From the NCBI GenBank assembly GCA_964500415.1, contig CAZCOB010000001.1:62001-126000 (forward strand): a stretch of DNA of 64,000 bases, given 5' to 3'. This DNA is from JAFGPF01 sp964500415 (lineage in GTDB: Bacteria > Chloroflexota > Dehalococcoidia > Dehalococcoidales > RBG-16-60-22). Below are positions 42,506-50,514 of this stretch, piece after piece (position 1 is the stretch's first letter; every line of letters begins with the position of its first letter). The translations under genes were made by a program, and so were the position numbers. Under the pieces are notes generated by a model. It ran no database searches. It was not told the origin of the DNA and saw nothing but the letters and a program-made list of their open reading frames with translations.

Positions 42506-42634
42506 GGGGCGAACTCCTTGCCGTGCGGGACTGGCTGAATTAACTATATCTGATTGAGTCTGAAGGGGTCAAGCTGAGGGGGTTTGGAAAAACATAGTGC
42601 CGATGCTAGAATGAGAGCGGGAGGCTCAAAAACA

Positions 42635-43366
42635 ATGGTTAGTTACTTTATCGGGACATCTGGCTGGCATTACGATGACTGGCGGGGGCGTTTCTATCCC
42701 GAAAAGCTGCCCAAAGCGAAATGGCTGGAGTTCTACGCCCGTCATTTCACCACGCTGGAGCTGAATAACTCGTTTTACCGGCTGCCATCGGAGGAGGCGT
42801 TTAACCGCTGGTACGATTCATCGCCGCCCGACTTCGTGTTCGCGGTAAAGGTCAGCCGATTTATCACTCATATTAAAAGACTCAAGGACTGCGACGAAGC
42901 CCTGAATAACTTTATGTCAAGAAGCTCTCTATTAAAGGAGAAGCTGGGTCCCCTTCTCTACCAGCTACCGCCCGGACTGCGCCGCGACGATGAGCGACTC
43001 ACTGCATTCCTGGAGAAGCTGCCGCGCGGATTCAGGCATGTTATCGAGTTCCGGCACGAATCGTGGCTGGTGGAGGAGGTCTTCGACATATTGCGCCGAC
43101 ATCATGCGGGCTTCTGCGTTTTCGATATGCCGAAGCTGACCGCTCCCCTGCTGGCCACCAGCAACTTTGCCTATATACGGTTTCACGGCAGCGGCAGCCT
43201 CTACTCAAGCTGCTACTCCGATGAAGAACTGGCCGACTGGGCCGGCAGGATAGCAGAAATGGCACGGAACCTGGAGTCGGTATATATCTACTTCAATAAC
43301 GATATCGAGGGATATGCGCTGAAAAATGCCGTGACCATTCGCGACTATCTTGAGAAGAATAAATAA
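42635..43366 (+). CDS. DUF72 family protein
   Basis: 243 residues of the YecE-like TIM-barrel family DUF72. YFIGTSGWHYDDWRGRFYP, FYA-HF-TLELNNSFYRLPSEEAF--W, KVSRFITHIKRL, LLYQLPPGLRRD, EFRHESW and YIYFNND are the family blocks. I start at ATG 42635 (GCGGGAGG upstream), the position that gives the family N-terminus; the ATG 42611 adds eight unrelated residues. Function unknown. Confidence 0.85.
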   Translation: MVSYFIGTSGWHYDDWRGRFYPEKLPKAKWLEFYARHFTTLELNNSFYRLPSEEAFNRWYDSSPPDFVFAVKVSRFITHIKRLKDCDEALNNFMSRSSLLKEKLGPLLYQLPPGLRRDDERLTAFLEKLPRGFRHVIEFRHESWLVEEVFDILRRHHAGFCVFDMPKLTAPLLATSNFAYIRFHGSGSLYSSCYSDEELADWAGRIAEMARNLESVYIYFNNDIEGYALKNAVTIRDYLEKNK

Positions 43367-43417
43367 CGGGCTGGCGGCGGCGATTAGAGAGTTGATAATA
43401 TAGAATTTCCGTTATTA

Positions 43418-44197
43418 TTATCTATTGCCGTTAAGACTTTCTTCCAGAAAGGATATAATTCGGTCTCTATTTGTAGGAAGACTTGAAAATTGTTTACCAC
43501 AAACATCACTGAAACGTGCTTGAATTCTATTATTTATTTCTTCTTGGTTTTCATAAATAGCCATTACATTAAATGATTCGCCTTGTTTTTCCCACCAGTA
43601 TATAATGTTAGTAGCAGTCTGACACTTGCTATCATTAGTAATGCCGAAAATAAATAGTGGTTTGCGTGTTGCTTCAATACGACAGTCAACCGGGTACACT
43701 CGGCTTGGATCACGTTGGGGATGGTGATACTCAAACTTACGTCTATCCTCAGGGACATATTCACTCAGAAATCCCTTAAATTCTTCCATGAATAATGAGC
43801 GTACCCTTTCACGTTCTAAATATTTAACGTCGGAAATTTTGATTAGTGCCTGAACAAACGAGAACAATGCATCACCGAATTTCATCTCTGGTATTGACAA
43901 AGTAAGTTCGCCTTCATGGTTTGCGAGACCAAATGCACTTACTGTATTATCAATGATCTCCTTATAGCCACCTTTACTGAAATCCATATCCTCGTAGCTA
44001 AGATGCATGATGGTATGACCCTCATCACTCAGTTCCCATTCTCCAGATATGGTATTCCTAAGAATAATTACATAATGATCTCCATCATCAAAAGTAAATG
44101 GGTGTTCAACGATGTAGCGTCTTAAGCCTTCTGGTAAAAGATGAATTTCATCTCTTATTTTTTCTTGGAAGTTCCTTTCGATTTCTATTGCATTCAT
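43418..44197 (-). CDS. DUF1828-domain protein
   Basis: 259 residues. The first ~95 residues have the DUF1828 pattern (DGDHYVIILRNTI--EWELSDEGHTIMHLSYE) and the second half resembles DUF1829 (KFEYHHPQRDPSRVYPVDCRIEATRKPLFIFGI). These domains often occur in mobile or defence-type settings, without a proven mechanism. The gene is clearly richer in A/T than its neighbours, uses AAT/ATT/AAA codons freely, and is paired with the gene upstream (40 bp gap), suggesting joint acquisition. Not seen: a nuclease motif. Confidence 0.7.
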   Translation of the reverse strand: MNAIEIERNFQEKIRDEIHLLPEGLRRYIVEHPFTFDDGDHYVIILRNTISGEWELSDEGHTIMHLSYEDMDFSKGGYKEIIDNTVSAFGLANHEGELTLSIPEMKFGDALFSFVQALIKISDVKYLERERVRSLFMEEFKGFLSEYVPEDRRKFEYHHPQRDPSRVYPVDCRIEATRKPLFIFGITNDSKCQTATNIIYWWEKQGESFNVMAIYENQEEINNRIQARFSDVCGKQFSSLPTNRDRIISFLEESLNGNR

Positions 44198-44236
44198 ATC
44201 ACTGACCTCAATAGATAACAGAGGGTACTTACGAAT

Positions 44237-44728
44237 TTATAATGACATTTTTGTTTGGATTCTTTCATTTTCAGGCCTGATGAAATTACATTCATTTAGT
44301 AATAACTCCCAAGCGCCATCTATGGTGGTATATTTTTCGGTTAATTCTGCAAAGGCATCTATATCTAATCCAGCCTCTTGATAACGCTGCGTAGCATAGT
44401 GAATATGGAAGTCACGGAAGGATTTTTCCTCTATCTTATTTGTGTGTCTATGCACGCCATTGTATCTACGCAGACGGAATAATTTTATACGTTCTACTGG
44501 AATATATCCAAGTATTGCACTGAAGTCTAAAGGATTAATGCGATTTTTCCTAATAATAATCCTAAATGTCCCTGCGTCTTGTACATTTATCTCAAGCTGT
44601 TCTTCCTCATGCTTGTCAGAGTAAGAACGAGCACGTGTCCTTAAACGTCCCCTATAATCTACTGGTAGGTATTTAGGAACTGCGATAAGTCCATCTATAT
44701 CTTTATCTGACAATTGTGCAACTGGCAT
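44237..44728 (-). CDS. unknown protein paired with DUF1828 gene
   Basis: 163 residues, soluble, basic N-terminal half (RGRLRTRARSYSDKHEEEQLEINVQ, FRIIIRKNRI, KLFRLRRYNGVHRHTN) and a helical, acidic C-terminal half. Not recognised with certainty; possibly DUF6978. Preceded by an extended -10 (TGCTATAAT, 44749-44757). Low GC, as its partner. It is the first gene of a two-gene unit; toxin-antitoxin or defence function is possible but unproven. Confidence 0.6.
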   Translation of the reverse strand: MPVAQLSDKDIDGLIAVPKYLPVDYRGRLRTRARSYSDKHEEEQLEINVQDAGTFRIIIRKNRINPLDFSAILGYIPVERIKLFRLRRYNGVHRHTNKIEEKSFRDFHIHYATQRYQEAGLDIDAFAELTEKYTTIDGAWELLLNECNFIRPENERIQTKMSL

Positions 44729-44748
44729 ATCCGTTTTTTCAAGAAATA

Positions 44749-44757
44749 ATTATAGCA
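44749..44757 (-). promoter_or_regulatory. extended -10 promoter of the DUF1828 pair
   Basis: On the - strand TGC then TATAAT (44749-44754). No good -35 at 17 bp. Expected start near 44742, only about 14 nt before the ATG at 44728. Confidence 0.5.
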
Positions 44758-44806
44758 TTACTCAATTAGTGATACTTTAATTAGCCAAGACACTTTTGTC
44801 AAGCAC

Positions 44807-45787
44807 CTACGCGTGCAGCTCGATGATATCCCCGTCCTGAAGAACGTGGTCGCGTTTGACCATGACGCCGTCGAACTTGCCGGAGCCCCAGATACGGGCG
44901 TATTTCAGCTGCTTACCGAAGTCCTTGTGCACGGATACGGCGGCATCCTCCAGCGTGCCCCCATTCGCCAGAATAATGGGGTCGGTCATGTCCGGCTTGC
45001 CGCCGGGGGTCTTGGTATAAACGCGGATGACATCCAGCATCTGGAAAATTTTCAGCCTCAGTTCTTCGAGTCCCTGCCCGAAGGCAGAGATAGCGATAAC
45101 GGGCAGCTGACCGCCGTAGCGCTCCTGTAAAACGCGGAGGTTTTTCCCGCCATCGTCCAGGTCTGACTTATTTCCCACCAGCAGCGCCTTTTTATAGTTC
45201 ACGGGGGAATCATCATCGGCAACGTCCGGTTTCTCCCGGCCGAGTTCTATTCTCTTTTCGCTGAGCCTGGCGACCAGCGCTTCCGCCTGGGCGACCGGGT
45301 CATGGCTCAGGTCGACCACCAGCAGCAGGCCGTCGGCGCGCCGGATAATATTCAGGTGCCACCACTCCGGGGGCGGCTCGCTGAGGGGCGGGGTATCTAC
45401 GAGCTGTATCTGGATATTCTCGAAGGTCATCATCCCGGGCGTGGCGGACTGGGTGGTGAAGGGGTAAGCGGCCACGGCCGGCGTGGCTTTGGTCAGGCTG
45501 GCCACGATTTGCGACTTTCCCGTGTTGGGCGGTCCGATTACCGCCACCTGGCCAGCCCCGGTTTTTTCAATCATCATGGAGGCGCGCTGGGTGGCCGTTT
45601 TCTTGTCCAGCGACTGCGTCAGCTTGGCGATTTTCGTACGCAGGTCGGCGCGAAGGTGGTCGGTCCCCTTGTGCTTGGGCATGACCGAAAGCATTTCCTC
45701 CAGGCAGGCTATCTTTTCCAGGGTGGTTTTCGCCAGGCGGAAGTTTTTTTCGGCGGCGATGTATTCCGGTGTAAGATTAGCCGGCAT
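44807..45787 (-). CDS. DRG/OBG-type GTPase with TGS domain
   Basis: 326 residues. An N-terminal helical segment, G1 GPPNTGKS (about 85-92), G3 DTPP (not the usual DTPG), G4 NKSD, and a C-terminal TGS domain (about 260-326; ILANGGTLEDAAVSVHKDF...GDIIELHA). This is the domain order of DRG GTPases, which are typical of archaea and eukaryotes and bind ribosomes; bacterial copies are sparse. Overlaps nothing but is 2 bp from uvrC, so probably co-transcribed. Role in translation or stress is inference. Confidence 0.85.
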   Translation of the reverse strand: MPANLTPEYIAAEKNFRLAKTTLEKIACLEEMLSVMPKHKGTDHLRADLRTKIAKLTQSLDKKTATQRASMMIEKTGAGQVAVIGPPNTGKSQIVASLTKATPAVAAYPFTTQSATPGMMTFENIQIQLVDTPPLSEPPPEWWHLNIIRRADGLLLVVDLSHDPVAQAEALVARLSEKRIELGREKPDVADDDSPVNYKKALLVGNKSDLDDGGKNLRVLQERYGGQLPVIAISAFGQGLEELRLKIFQMLDVIRVYTKTPGGKPDMTDPIILANGGTLEDAAVSVHKDFGKQLKYARIWGSGKFDGVMVKRDHVLQDGDIIELHA

Positions 45788-45789
45788 GG

Positions 45790-47616
45790 CTACAGGTACT
45801 CCTTTATTCTTTTTGCCTGTTCCTGCGTCATGCCCGTGGCGGCGGTGAGTTCTTCAATAGAGGCGTCCCTGATTCTCTGGACGGAGCCGAACTGGCGGAG
45901 CAGGGCGCTCTTGCGCCGGGGGCCGATACCGGGAATGCCGTCCAGGGCCGAGGCGAATGTTTTCCGCCGGTGGATAGTGGTGAAATAGCTTATGGCGAAG
46001 CGGTGCGCCTCGTCGCGGAGGCGCTGGAGAAGCTGGAGTCCGGGGGAGGATTTCGGCAAGACCACCGGCTCTTTGCGGCGGGGGAGGAAAATCTCCTCGT
46101 TTTCCTTGGCCAGACTGGCCATGGGGACATCGCTGCCGGTTTCTTTAAGTGCGGCCAGCGCCGTATTCAGCTGCCCCTTGCCCCCATCGATAAGAACCAG
46201 GTCGGGCATGATAGACCACGTATCCGTTGTGGAAGACGCCGGCTTCGAGGCGTGTTTGAAACGCCGCTGGAGGACCTCCCGAAGCATGGCGTAGTCGTTG
46301 GCGCCGGACACGGCCTTTATCTTAAAACGGCGATAGTGGGCCGGCCTGGGCTTGCCTTTCTCAAAGACGACCATGCTGCCTACCGCCGAGGTTCCCTGGA
46401 TATTGGAGATATCGTAAGCCTCCATGCGCTGTGGCGGGTGCTTCAATTTTAGCTCTTTTTCGATTTCTTCCAGCGCGTCGTCCAGCGACGTGAACGCGGT
46501 AATTTGTTTAATCTTGAGCTGCTCCAGGCCCTGCCGGGCGTTTTCCGCGGCGATAACGATGAGTTGTTTTTTCAGACCGCGGCGCGGCACCTGGATTTCG
46601 ACCCCGGCGCCCCGCCGACTTTTCAGCCAGTCCCTGATAACCGGCCCGTCTTCCACCGGGTACTGGAGGAGCAGCCGCGGCGGAATCCGGGGGCAGGACG
46701 AGTAATACTGCTTGATAAAGCTGGTCATTATCTGCTTCGGCTCTTCCTGTCGCGTACCCTGAAGGAGGAAGCTTTCCCGGCCGGTCATTTTATTGCTGCG
46801 TATGAATAATACCTGCACGTAAGCCTGGTCGCCGTCCTGGACGAAGGCGATAACATCGTGTTCCCCCCTGATAACGGCGGCGACCTTCTCACCCTGGATG
46901 ACTTCCTGCATGGCCTGAATCTGGTCTCTCAGCCGAGCCGCTTTTTCATATTCCATATTGCTGGCGGCACGGTTCATCATTTCCTTAAGGTCTCGGGCTA
47001 CTTTTTCGCGTTTACCTTCAAGGAAAAGTATGACCTCCCGGATTATCCGGGAGTACTCCTTACGACTCACGGCACCGATACACGGAGCCAGACAATGTCC
47101 CAGGTGATATTCAAGGCAGGGGCGAGGCGCCCTGCCGGTAATGGTCTTAGAGCAAATGCGAAAAGGAAAGATGTTTTGCAGTATGCGGAGCGTCTGTTTT
47201 ACTGACCGTGAATTGGAGAAGGGACCGAAGTACCGTCCGCCGTCCTCTTCATAGCGGCGGGTGATGTATACCCTGGGCCATTCTTCGTTGGTAGCTACCT
47301 TGAGATAAGGAAACGTCTTATCGTCTTTGAGACGGACGTTATAGCGCGGGTGGTACTGCTTTATCAGGTTTAATTCCAGGATGAGGGCTTCCTGTTCCGA
47401 GGTGGCGACGAAGAAGTCGATATCGGCCACCCGCGATACCATCTGCTGTATCTTGGGCGTCAGCCGCCGGGGGGACTGAAAGTAAGACTTAACGCGGTGG
47501 TGAAGGCTGGTGGCCTTGCCGACGTAGAGTATCGCGCCAGCGGCATCTCTCATGAGATAGACGCCGGGGTTGTGGGGCAATCGTTTTAGCTGCTCTTCAA
47601 TCAGGCTGCTGGTCAC
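45790..47616 (-). CDS. uvrC: excinuclease ABC subunit C
   Basis: Makes both incisions in nucleotide-excision repair. 608 residues: GIY-YIG domain (about 14-92: GVYLMRDA..ILYVGKA), the cysteine cluster (CSKTI...CLEYHLGHCLAPC), UVR motif (MEYEKAARLRDQI), RNase H-like nuclease with AYDISNIQG and DLVLIDGGKGQ, and a C-terminal helix-hairpin-helix (IPGIGPRRKSALL). GTG start at 47616. Confidence 0.96.
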   Translation of the reverse strand: MTSSLIEEQLKRLPHNPGVYLMRDAAGAILYVGKATSLHHRVKSYFQSPRRLTPKIQQMVSRVADIDFFVATSEQEALILELNLIKQYHPRYNVRLKDDKTFPYLKVATNEEWPRVYITRRYEEDGGRYFGPFSNSRSVKQTLRILQNIFPFRICSKTITGRAPRPCLEYHLGHCLAPCIGAVSRKEYSRIIREVILFLEGKREKVARDLKEMMNRAASNMEYEKAARLRDQIQAMQEVIQGEKVAAVIRGEHDVIAFVQDGDQAYVQVLFIRSNKMTGRESFLLQGTRQEEPKQIMTSFIKQYYSSCPRIPPRLLLQYPVEDGPVIRDWLKSRRGAGVEIQVPRRGLKKQLIVIAAENARQGLEQLKIKQITAFTSLDDALEEIEKELKLKHPPQRMEAYDISNIQGTSAVGSMVVFEKGKPRPAHYRRFKIKAVSGANDYAMLREVLQRRFKHASKPASSTTDTWSIMPDLVLIDGGKGQLNTALAALKETGSDVPMASLAKENEEIFLPRRKEPVVLPKSSPGLQLLQRLRDEAHRFAISYFTTIHRRKTFASALDGIPGIGPRRKSALLRQFGSVQRIRDASIEELTAATGMTQEQAKRIKEYL

Positions 47617-47644
47617 CTTCGCACCTTCAAAATTACCTGTAATT

Positions 47645-47672
47645 ATTCTAGCACAGGTATATTAAAGAGCAA
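47645..47672 (-). promoter_or_regulatory. promoter of uvrC
   Basis: - strand TTGCTC (47667-47672), 16 bp, TAGAAT (47645-47650) with TGTGC in front, the same TGCTAGAAT element as at dprA. Expected start near 47638, leader about 22 nt. Confidence 0.6.
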
Positions 47673-47763
47673 AGCATGCGGCGGGTGACGGCTGTGTATA
47701 TCGTGGAAAAGCTGGAAAAGGGTAGAATACGCACGATGCAACAGAGGTATCCCGGTTTTCATG

Positions 47764-47823
47764 TAGCCGGGTGATTCGCCCTTATTTCAGAATAAAAATC
47801 CCCGAGGGCAAATCACCCGGCTA
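47764..47823. repeat. 18-bp inverted repeat downstream of the binding-protein gene
   Basis: TAGCCGGGTGATTCGCCC (47764-47781) and its complement with one change (47806-47823), loop of 24 nt. No T run follows on either strand. It could act as an mRNA-stabilising hairpin at the 3' end of the 47859 gene, or be a mobile palindrome of its own. Confidence 0.7.
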
Positions 47824-47858
47824 TCAGTTAAACTGTTTTATTTTTACCTGATATATTC

Positions 47859-49526
47859 TTAGTGCGGGTCCATCCACTCGTTATACGTCCGTCTGGCCAC
47901 CGACATTTCTTTAAGGTAGGTGGTGTGGACGTAGGGTTGTATGATATACCCGACTGATATTTCATATAATGGTACTAATGCAACCTCATCAGCCATTTGG
48001 CGTACCAGTTTCTTAGCATAGGTCATCTTGCCTTCCAGGTCATATTGATGTAATGCCTCTTCACCCATTGCCAGTAATTCTGGAGTCCTTAAGAAACCCT
48101 GGACCAGATTCATCGGGTGCGGGCCGTACATAACGAGGATGACCATGAGGGGGTCAGGGTCCGAACCGCCTGAGAAGAGTAACAGGTCCTCGTAACCGTC
48201 GAACCAGGCTGAAGACATGAACCTGCCCTGGTCGGCTATATCCAGTTCAACCTCCATGCCCACGTCATCGAGATAGCGTTTTATAGCTTCGGCAAGGTCG
48301 GTGCCGCCGCCTGTTTGGCATAACATCTTTACCTTGAGGCCATCGGGGTAGCCTGCTTCGGACAGCAGCTCTCTTGCCTTCTCCGGGTTATAGGGACGTC
48401 CTTCATAGTTCGGGTCGAAGCCCCAGCCTTTTTCACTTTGCAGCGCAAGTAAAGGTATGCCATAGCCGAACGAAAGCGCCTTGGCTATGGCGGGCCTGTC
48501 AAGCGCGTACTCGACGGCCTCGCGTACCCTCAGGTCCTGGAACCTTGAATCGGGGTTGGCATTCAGGTCAAAATAGAGTATCAAGGGAGTTCCCAATGCT
48601 GCTTCCTGTCTGACAAAGCCCTGTTGCTCCAGTTCATACTGGTCTTTCACCGGAGGGGCATTCCACATGTCCGCCTCGCCCGCTTCCAACAGGGATCTGG
48701 CGGTCACGCTATCCGGGACGTAGCGGACCTCAATGCCGTCCAGATAGGGTTTGCCTTCCTGCCAGTAATCTTCGTTCTTTACCCATGTCATATGGTCGTC
48801 CCGCTTGTACTCTTTCAGCTTGAACGGCCCTGTCGCAACAACATTAACTCGAGCCCATTCCTTGCTTTTCTCAGGGTCGCCACCGCCGGCTTTGTCCCAG
48901 GCTTCCTTGGAGAACATGGGCACCCAGCCTATGGCGAAGTCGAACATGTTATTGTAGTCTGACAGATGAACGGCGATGGTATAGTCATCGACGATTTCAA
49001 TTTCTTCAATCTTGTCCGAAAATAATATCCTGTGCGCATCTTTGTATAACTGTAAGTTCCAGGCGGCTACAACGGCATTGAAGTCCGACCCGTCCGTGAA
49101 CTTGATACCCTTCCTCAGTTTGAAAGTCGCTATTAAATTCTCATGATCAACTTCATAGGATTCAGCCAGAAGGGGAACCAGCTTGTGATATTCATCAAAT
49201 TCCAGTAATTTCTCGGTAGCCGGCAGCATATCACCTTCGTCCCAGGGACCCATCTCCGGCAAATAGCTCAGGACCTGCGGGCCACTGTCATCAACCTGCC
49301 TCAAGATACCGCCATATACCGGCTCACCTGCTTTGGGCGCCGGCTTTTCCGGGGCCGGTGCCGGCTTTTCCGGTGCCGGTGCTGGTTTTTCCGGAGCCGG
49401 GGCCGGTTTTTCCGGAGCCGGGGCCGGTGTCGGGGCCGGTGCTGGCTCTTCCGGCTCGGCACAGCCACCGAAAATCAGTACACTTAATATAACAATCGAT
49501 AGAACTGCTACTAAAAATCTCTTCAT
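47859..49526 (-). CDS. peptide/oligosaccharide ABC transporter substrate-binding lipoprotein (family 5)
   Basis: 555 residues. Lipoprotein signal (LSVLIFGGC, lipid on Cys22), a low-complexity linker of Ala-Pro-Glu-Lys repeats (about 26-65) encoded by four 21-bp tandem units, then the extracellular type-5 solute-binding domain (YGGILRQV...FKLRKGIKFTDGSDFNA, VATGPFKLKEYKRDDHM, LREAVEYALDR). Binds peptides or glycosides at the outer face. No permease or ATPase genes are next to it, so it is an orphan that must share a transporter encoded elsewhere. Confidence 0.9.
   Translation of the reverse strand: MKRFLVAVLSIVILSVLIFGGCAEPEEPAPAPTPAPAPEKPAPAPEKPAPAPEKPAPAPEKPAPKAGEPVYGGILRQVDDSGPQVLSYLPEMGPWDEGDMLPATEKLLEFDEYHKLVPLLAESYEVDHENLIATFKLRKGIKFTDGSDFNAVVAAWNLQLYKDAHRILFSDKIEEIEIVDDYTIAVHLSDYNNMFDFAIGWVPMFSKEAWDKAGGGDPEKSKEWARVNVVATGPFKLKEYKRDDHMTWVKNEDYWQEGKPYLDGIEVRYVPDSVTARSLLEAGEADMWNAPPVKDQYELEQQGFVRQEAALGTPLILYFDLNANPDSRFQDLRVREAVEYALDRPAIAKALSFGYGIPLLALQSEKGWGFDPNYEGRPYNPEKARELLSEAGYPDGLKVKMLCQTGGGTDLAEAIKRYLDDVGMEVELDIADQGRFMSSAWFDGYEDLLLFSGGSDPDPLMVILVMYGPHPMNLVQGFLRTPELLAMGEEALHQYDLEGKMTYAKKLVRQMADEVALVPLYEISVGYIIQPYVHTTYLKEMSVARRTYNEWMDPH
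49344..49427 (-). repeat. four 21-bp tandem repeats coding the lipoprotein linker
   Basis: Units at 49344, 49365, 49386 and 49407 on +, each with TTTTCCGG-GCCGG-GC-GG, coding PAPAPEK units. Copy number can change by slippage without a frameshift. Confidence 0.85.
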
Positions 49527-49635
49527 TGTTAGCTCATCGCTCCTTTAATGTTTCTATATAAATTTTTTGGCATGTCATCATGTCATAACGCACCCCCGTA
49601 TAAGAAGGCTCTATTCGGAATTCGGTGTCGGGCAA

Positions 49636-49664
49636 ATTATAATTCTCTTTTGCGTCTCTGTCAA
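49636..49664 (-). promoter_or_regulatory. consensus promoter of the binding-protein gene
   Basis: - strand TTGACA (49659-49664), 17 bp, TATAAT (49636-49641): perfect consensus. Expected start near 49629, leader about 100 nt. Confidence 0.8.
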
Positions 49665-49697
49665 ATTACCCCAGGGGGTATAAAAGGGAATTAAAAT

Positions 49698-49747
49698 TAA
49701 AAAAGAAAAAAGCGGAGTGAGAAAAGGGGTTATAGGTGCTCCGCTTT
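49698..49747 (-). terminator. intrinsic terminator after the response-regulator gene
   Basis: - strand AAAGCGGAG (49739-49747) and CTCCGCTTT (49709-49717) with a 21-nt loop, followed by TTTCTTTTTT. Ends transcripts coming from the 50 kb side. Confidence 0.8.
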
Positions 49748-49779
49748 CTTGGTCGGGCGAAAATTAACTCTGTTTATCT

Positions 49780-50469
49780 TCAGGTAATCTTTATCAGGCC
49801 CTGTTTTATAGCTACTACCACCGCTTCCGTGCGGGCGTTGGCGTTCAGTTTTCGCAGAATGGAGGTGACATGGTTTTTAATGGTCTGCTCGCTGATGCCG
49901 AGTTCGGCGGCAATCTGCTTGTTAAGGTAACCCTGGGCGATGTACTGGAGTATTTCAATCTCCCTGGGGGTGAGGGGTGAAATGAAGGCCTCGGCTTCGT
50001 TGCGTGTGGTGAGCTCCTGGAATTGCTGTAACACGTGCTCGGCTACCTTAGGCCGGGTAGTGAGGCTTTCGTTTATGGGGTGTTCTCCTTTGGAGACGCG
50101 CCTGACAATCTCAACCAGTTTTTCCGCCGTAACCTCTTTGCTGAGATAAGCTACCGCCTGCGCCTTGAGCGACTGAAACAGCTGGTTGTCGTCCGGGTTG
50201 GAGGTAAGCATAATGACGCCGATATTGGGCGAACGTTGTTTTATTTTTCGGCCCAGTTCCAGACCGCTTTCAGCCAGACCATCAAGGTCCAGTAAAGCTA
50301 CATCAGGCGGAAGGTTATCAATAGCTTTAAGCACTTCGCTATTAACGCCGGTAGTACCGATAATTATTATGTCATCGGTATCAGAAAAGGTAGCCTCTAC
50401 CGCCTGTAAAAACAGCGATTGCTGACTGATTATAAACACCTGTATCTTGTTGTTCTTATTGTTATTCAT
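49780..50469 (-). CDS. LuxR/NarL-family response regulator
   Basis: 229 residues: receiver domain (about 9-125, phospho-acceptor Asp61 in LLDLDG, conserved Thr/Ser in MLTSN and Lys in YLSKE) and a LuxR-type HTH (about 165-225; LTPREIEILQYIAQGYLNKQIAAELGISEQTIKNHVTSILRKL). Cotranscribed with the sensor-type gene at 50515 upstream (45 bp), which has no histidine-kinase domain; the true kinase may be encoded elsewhere, or the regulator may respond to other inputs. Confidence 0.92.
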   Translation of the reverse strand: MNNNKNNKIQVFIISQQSLFLQAVEATFSDTDDIIIIGTTGVNSEVLKAIDNLPPDVALLDLDGLAESGLELGRKIKQRSPNIGVIMLTSNPDDNQLFQSLKAQAVAYLSKEVTAEKLVEIVRRVSKGEHPINESLTTRPKVAEHVLQQFQELTTRNEAEAFISPLTPREIEILQYIAQGYLNKQIAAELGISEQTIKNHVTSILRKLNANARTEAVVVAIKQGLIKIT

Positions 50470-50514
50470 ATCTTATGACCAGGTTCGGTAATGTCTGGAA
50501 CAGCCCGAACCCTT

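Noticed and set aside
45302..45988. 228-residue frame on + opposite the DRG and uvrC genes
   Set aside because: Antisense to two conserved genes, no domain.
47764..47823. Terminator after the binding-protein gene
   Set aside because: The 18-bp inverted repeat has no T run on either side, so I list it as an inverted repeat only.
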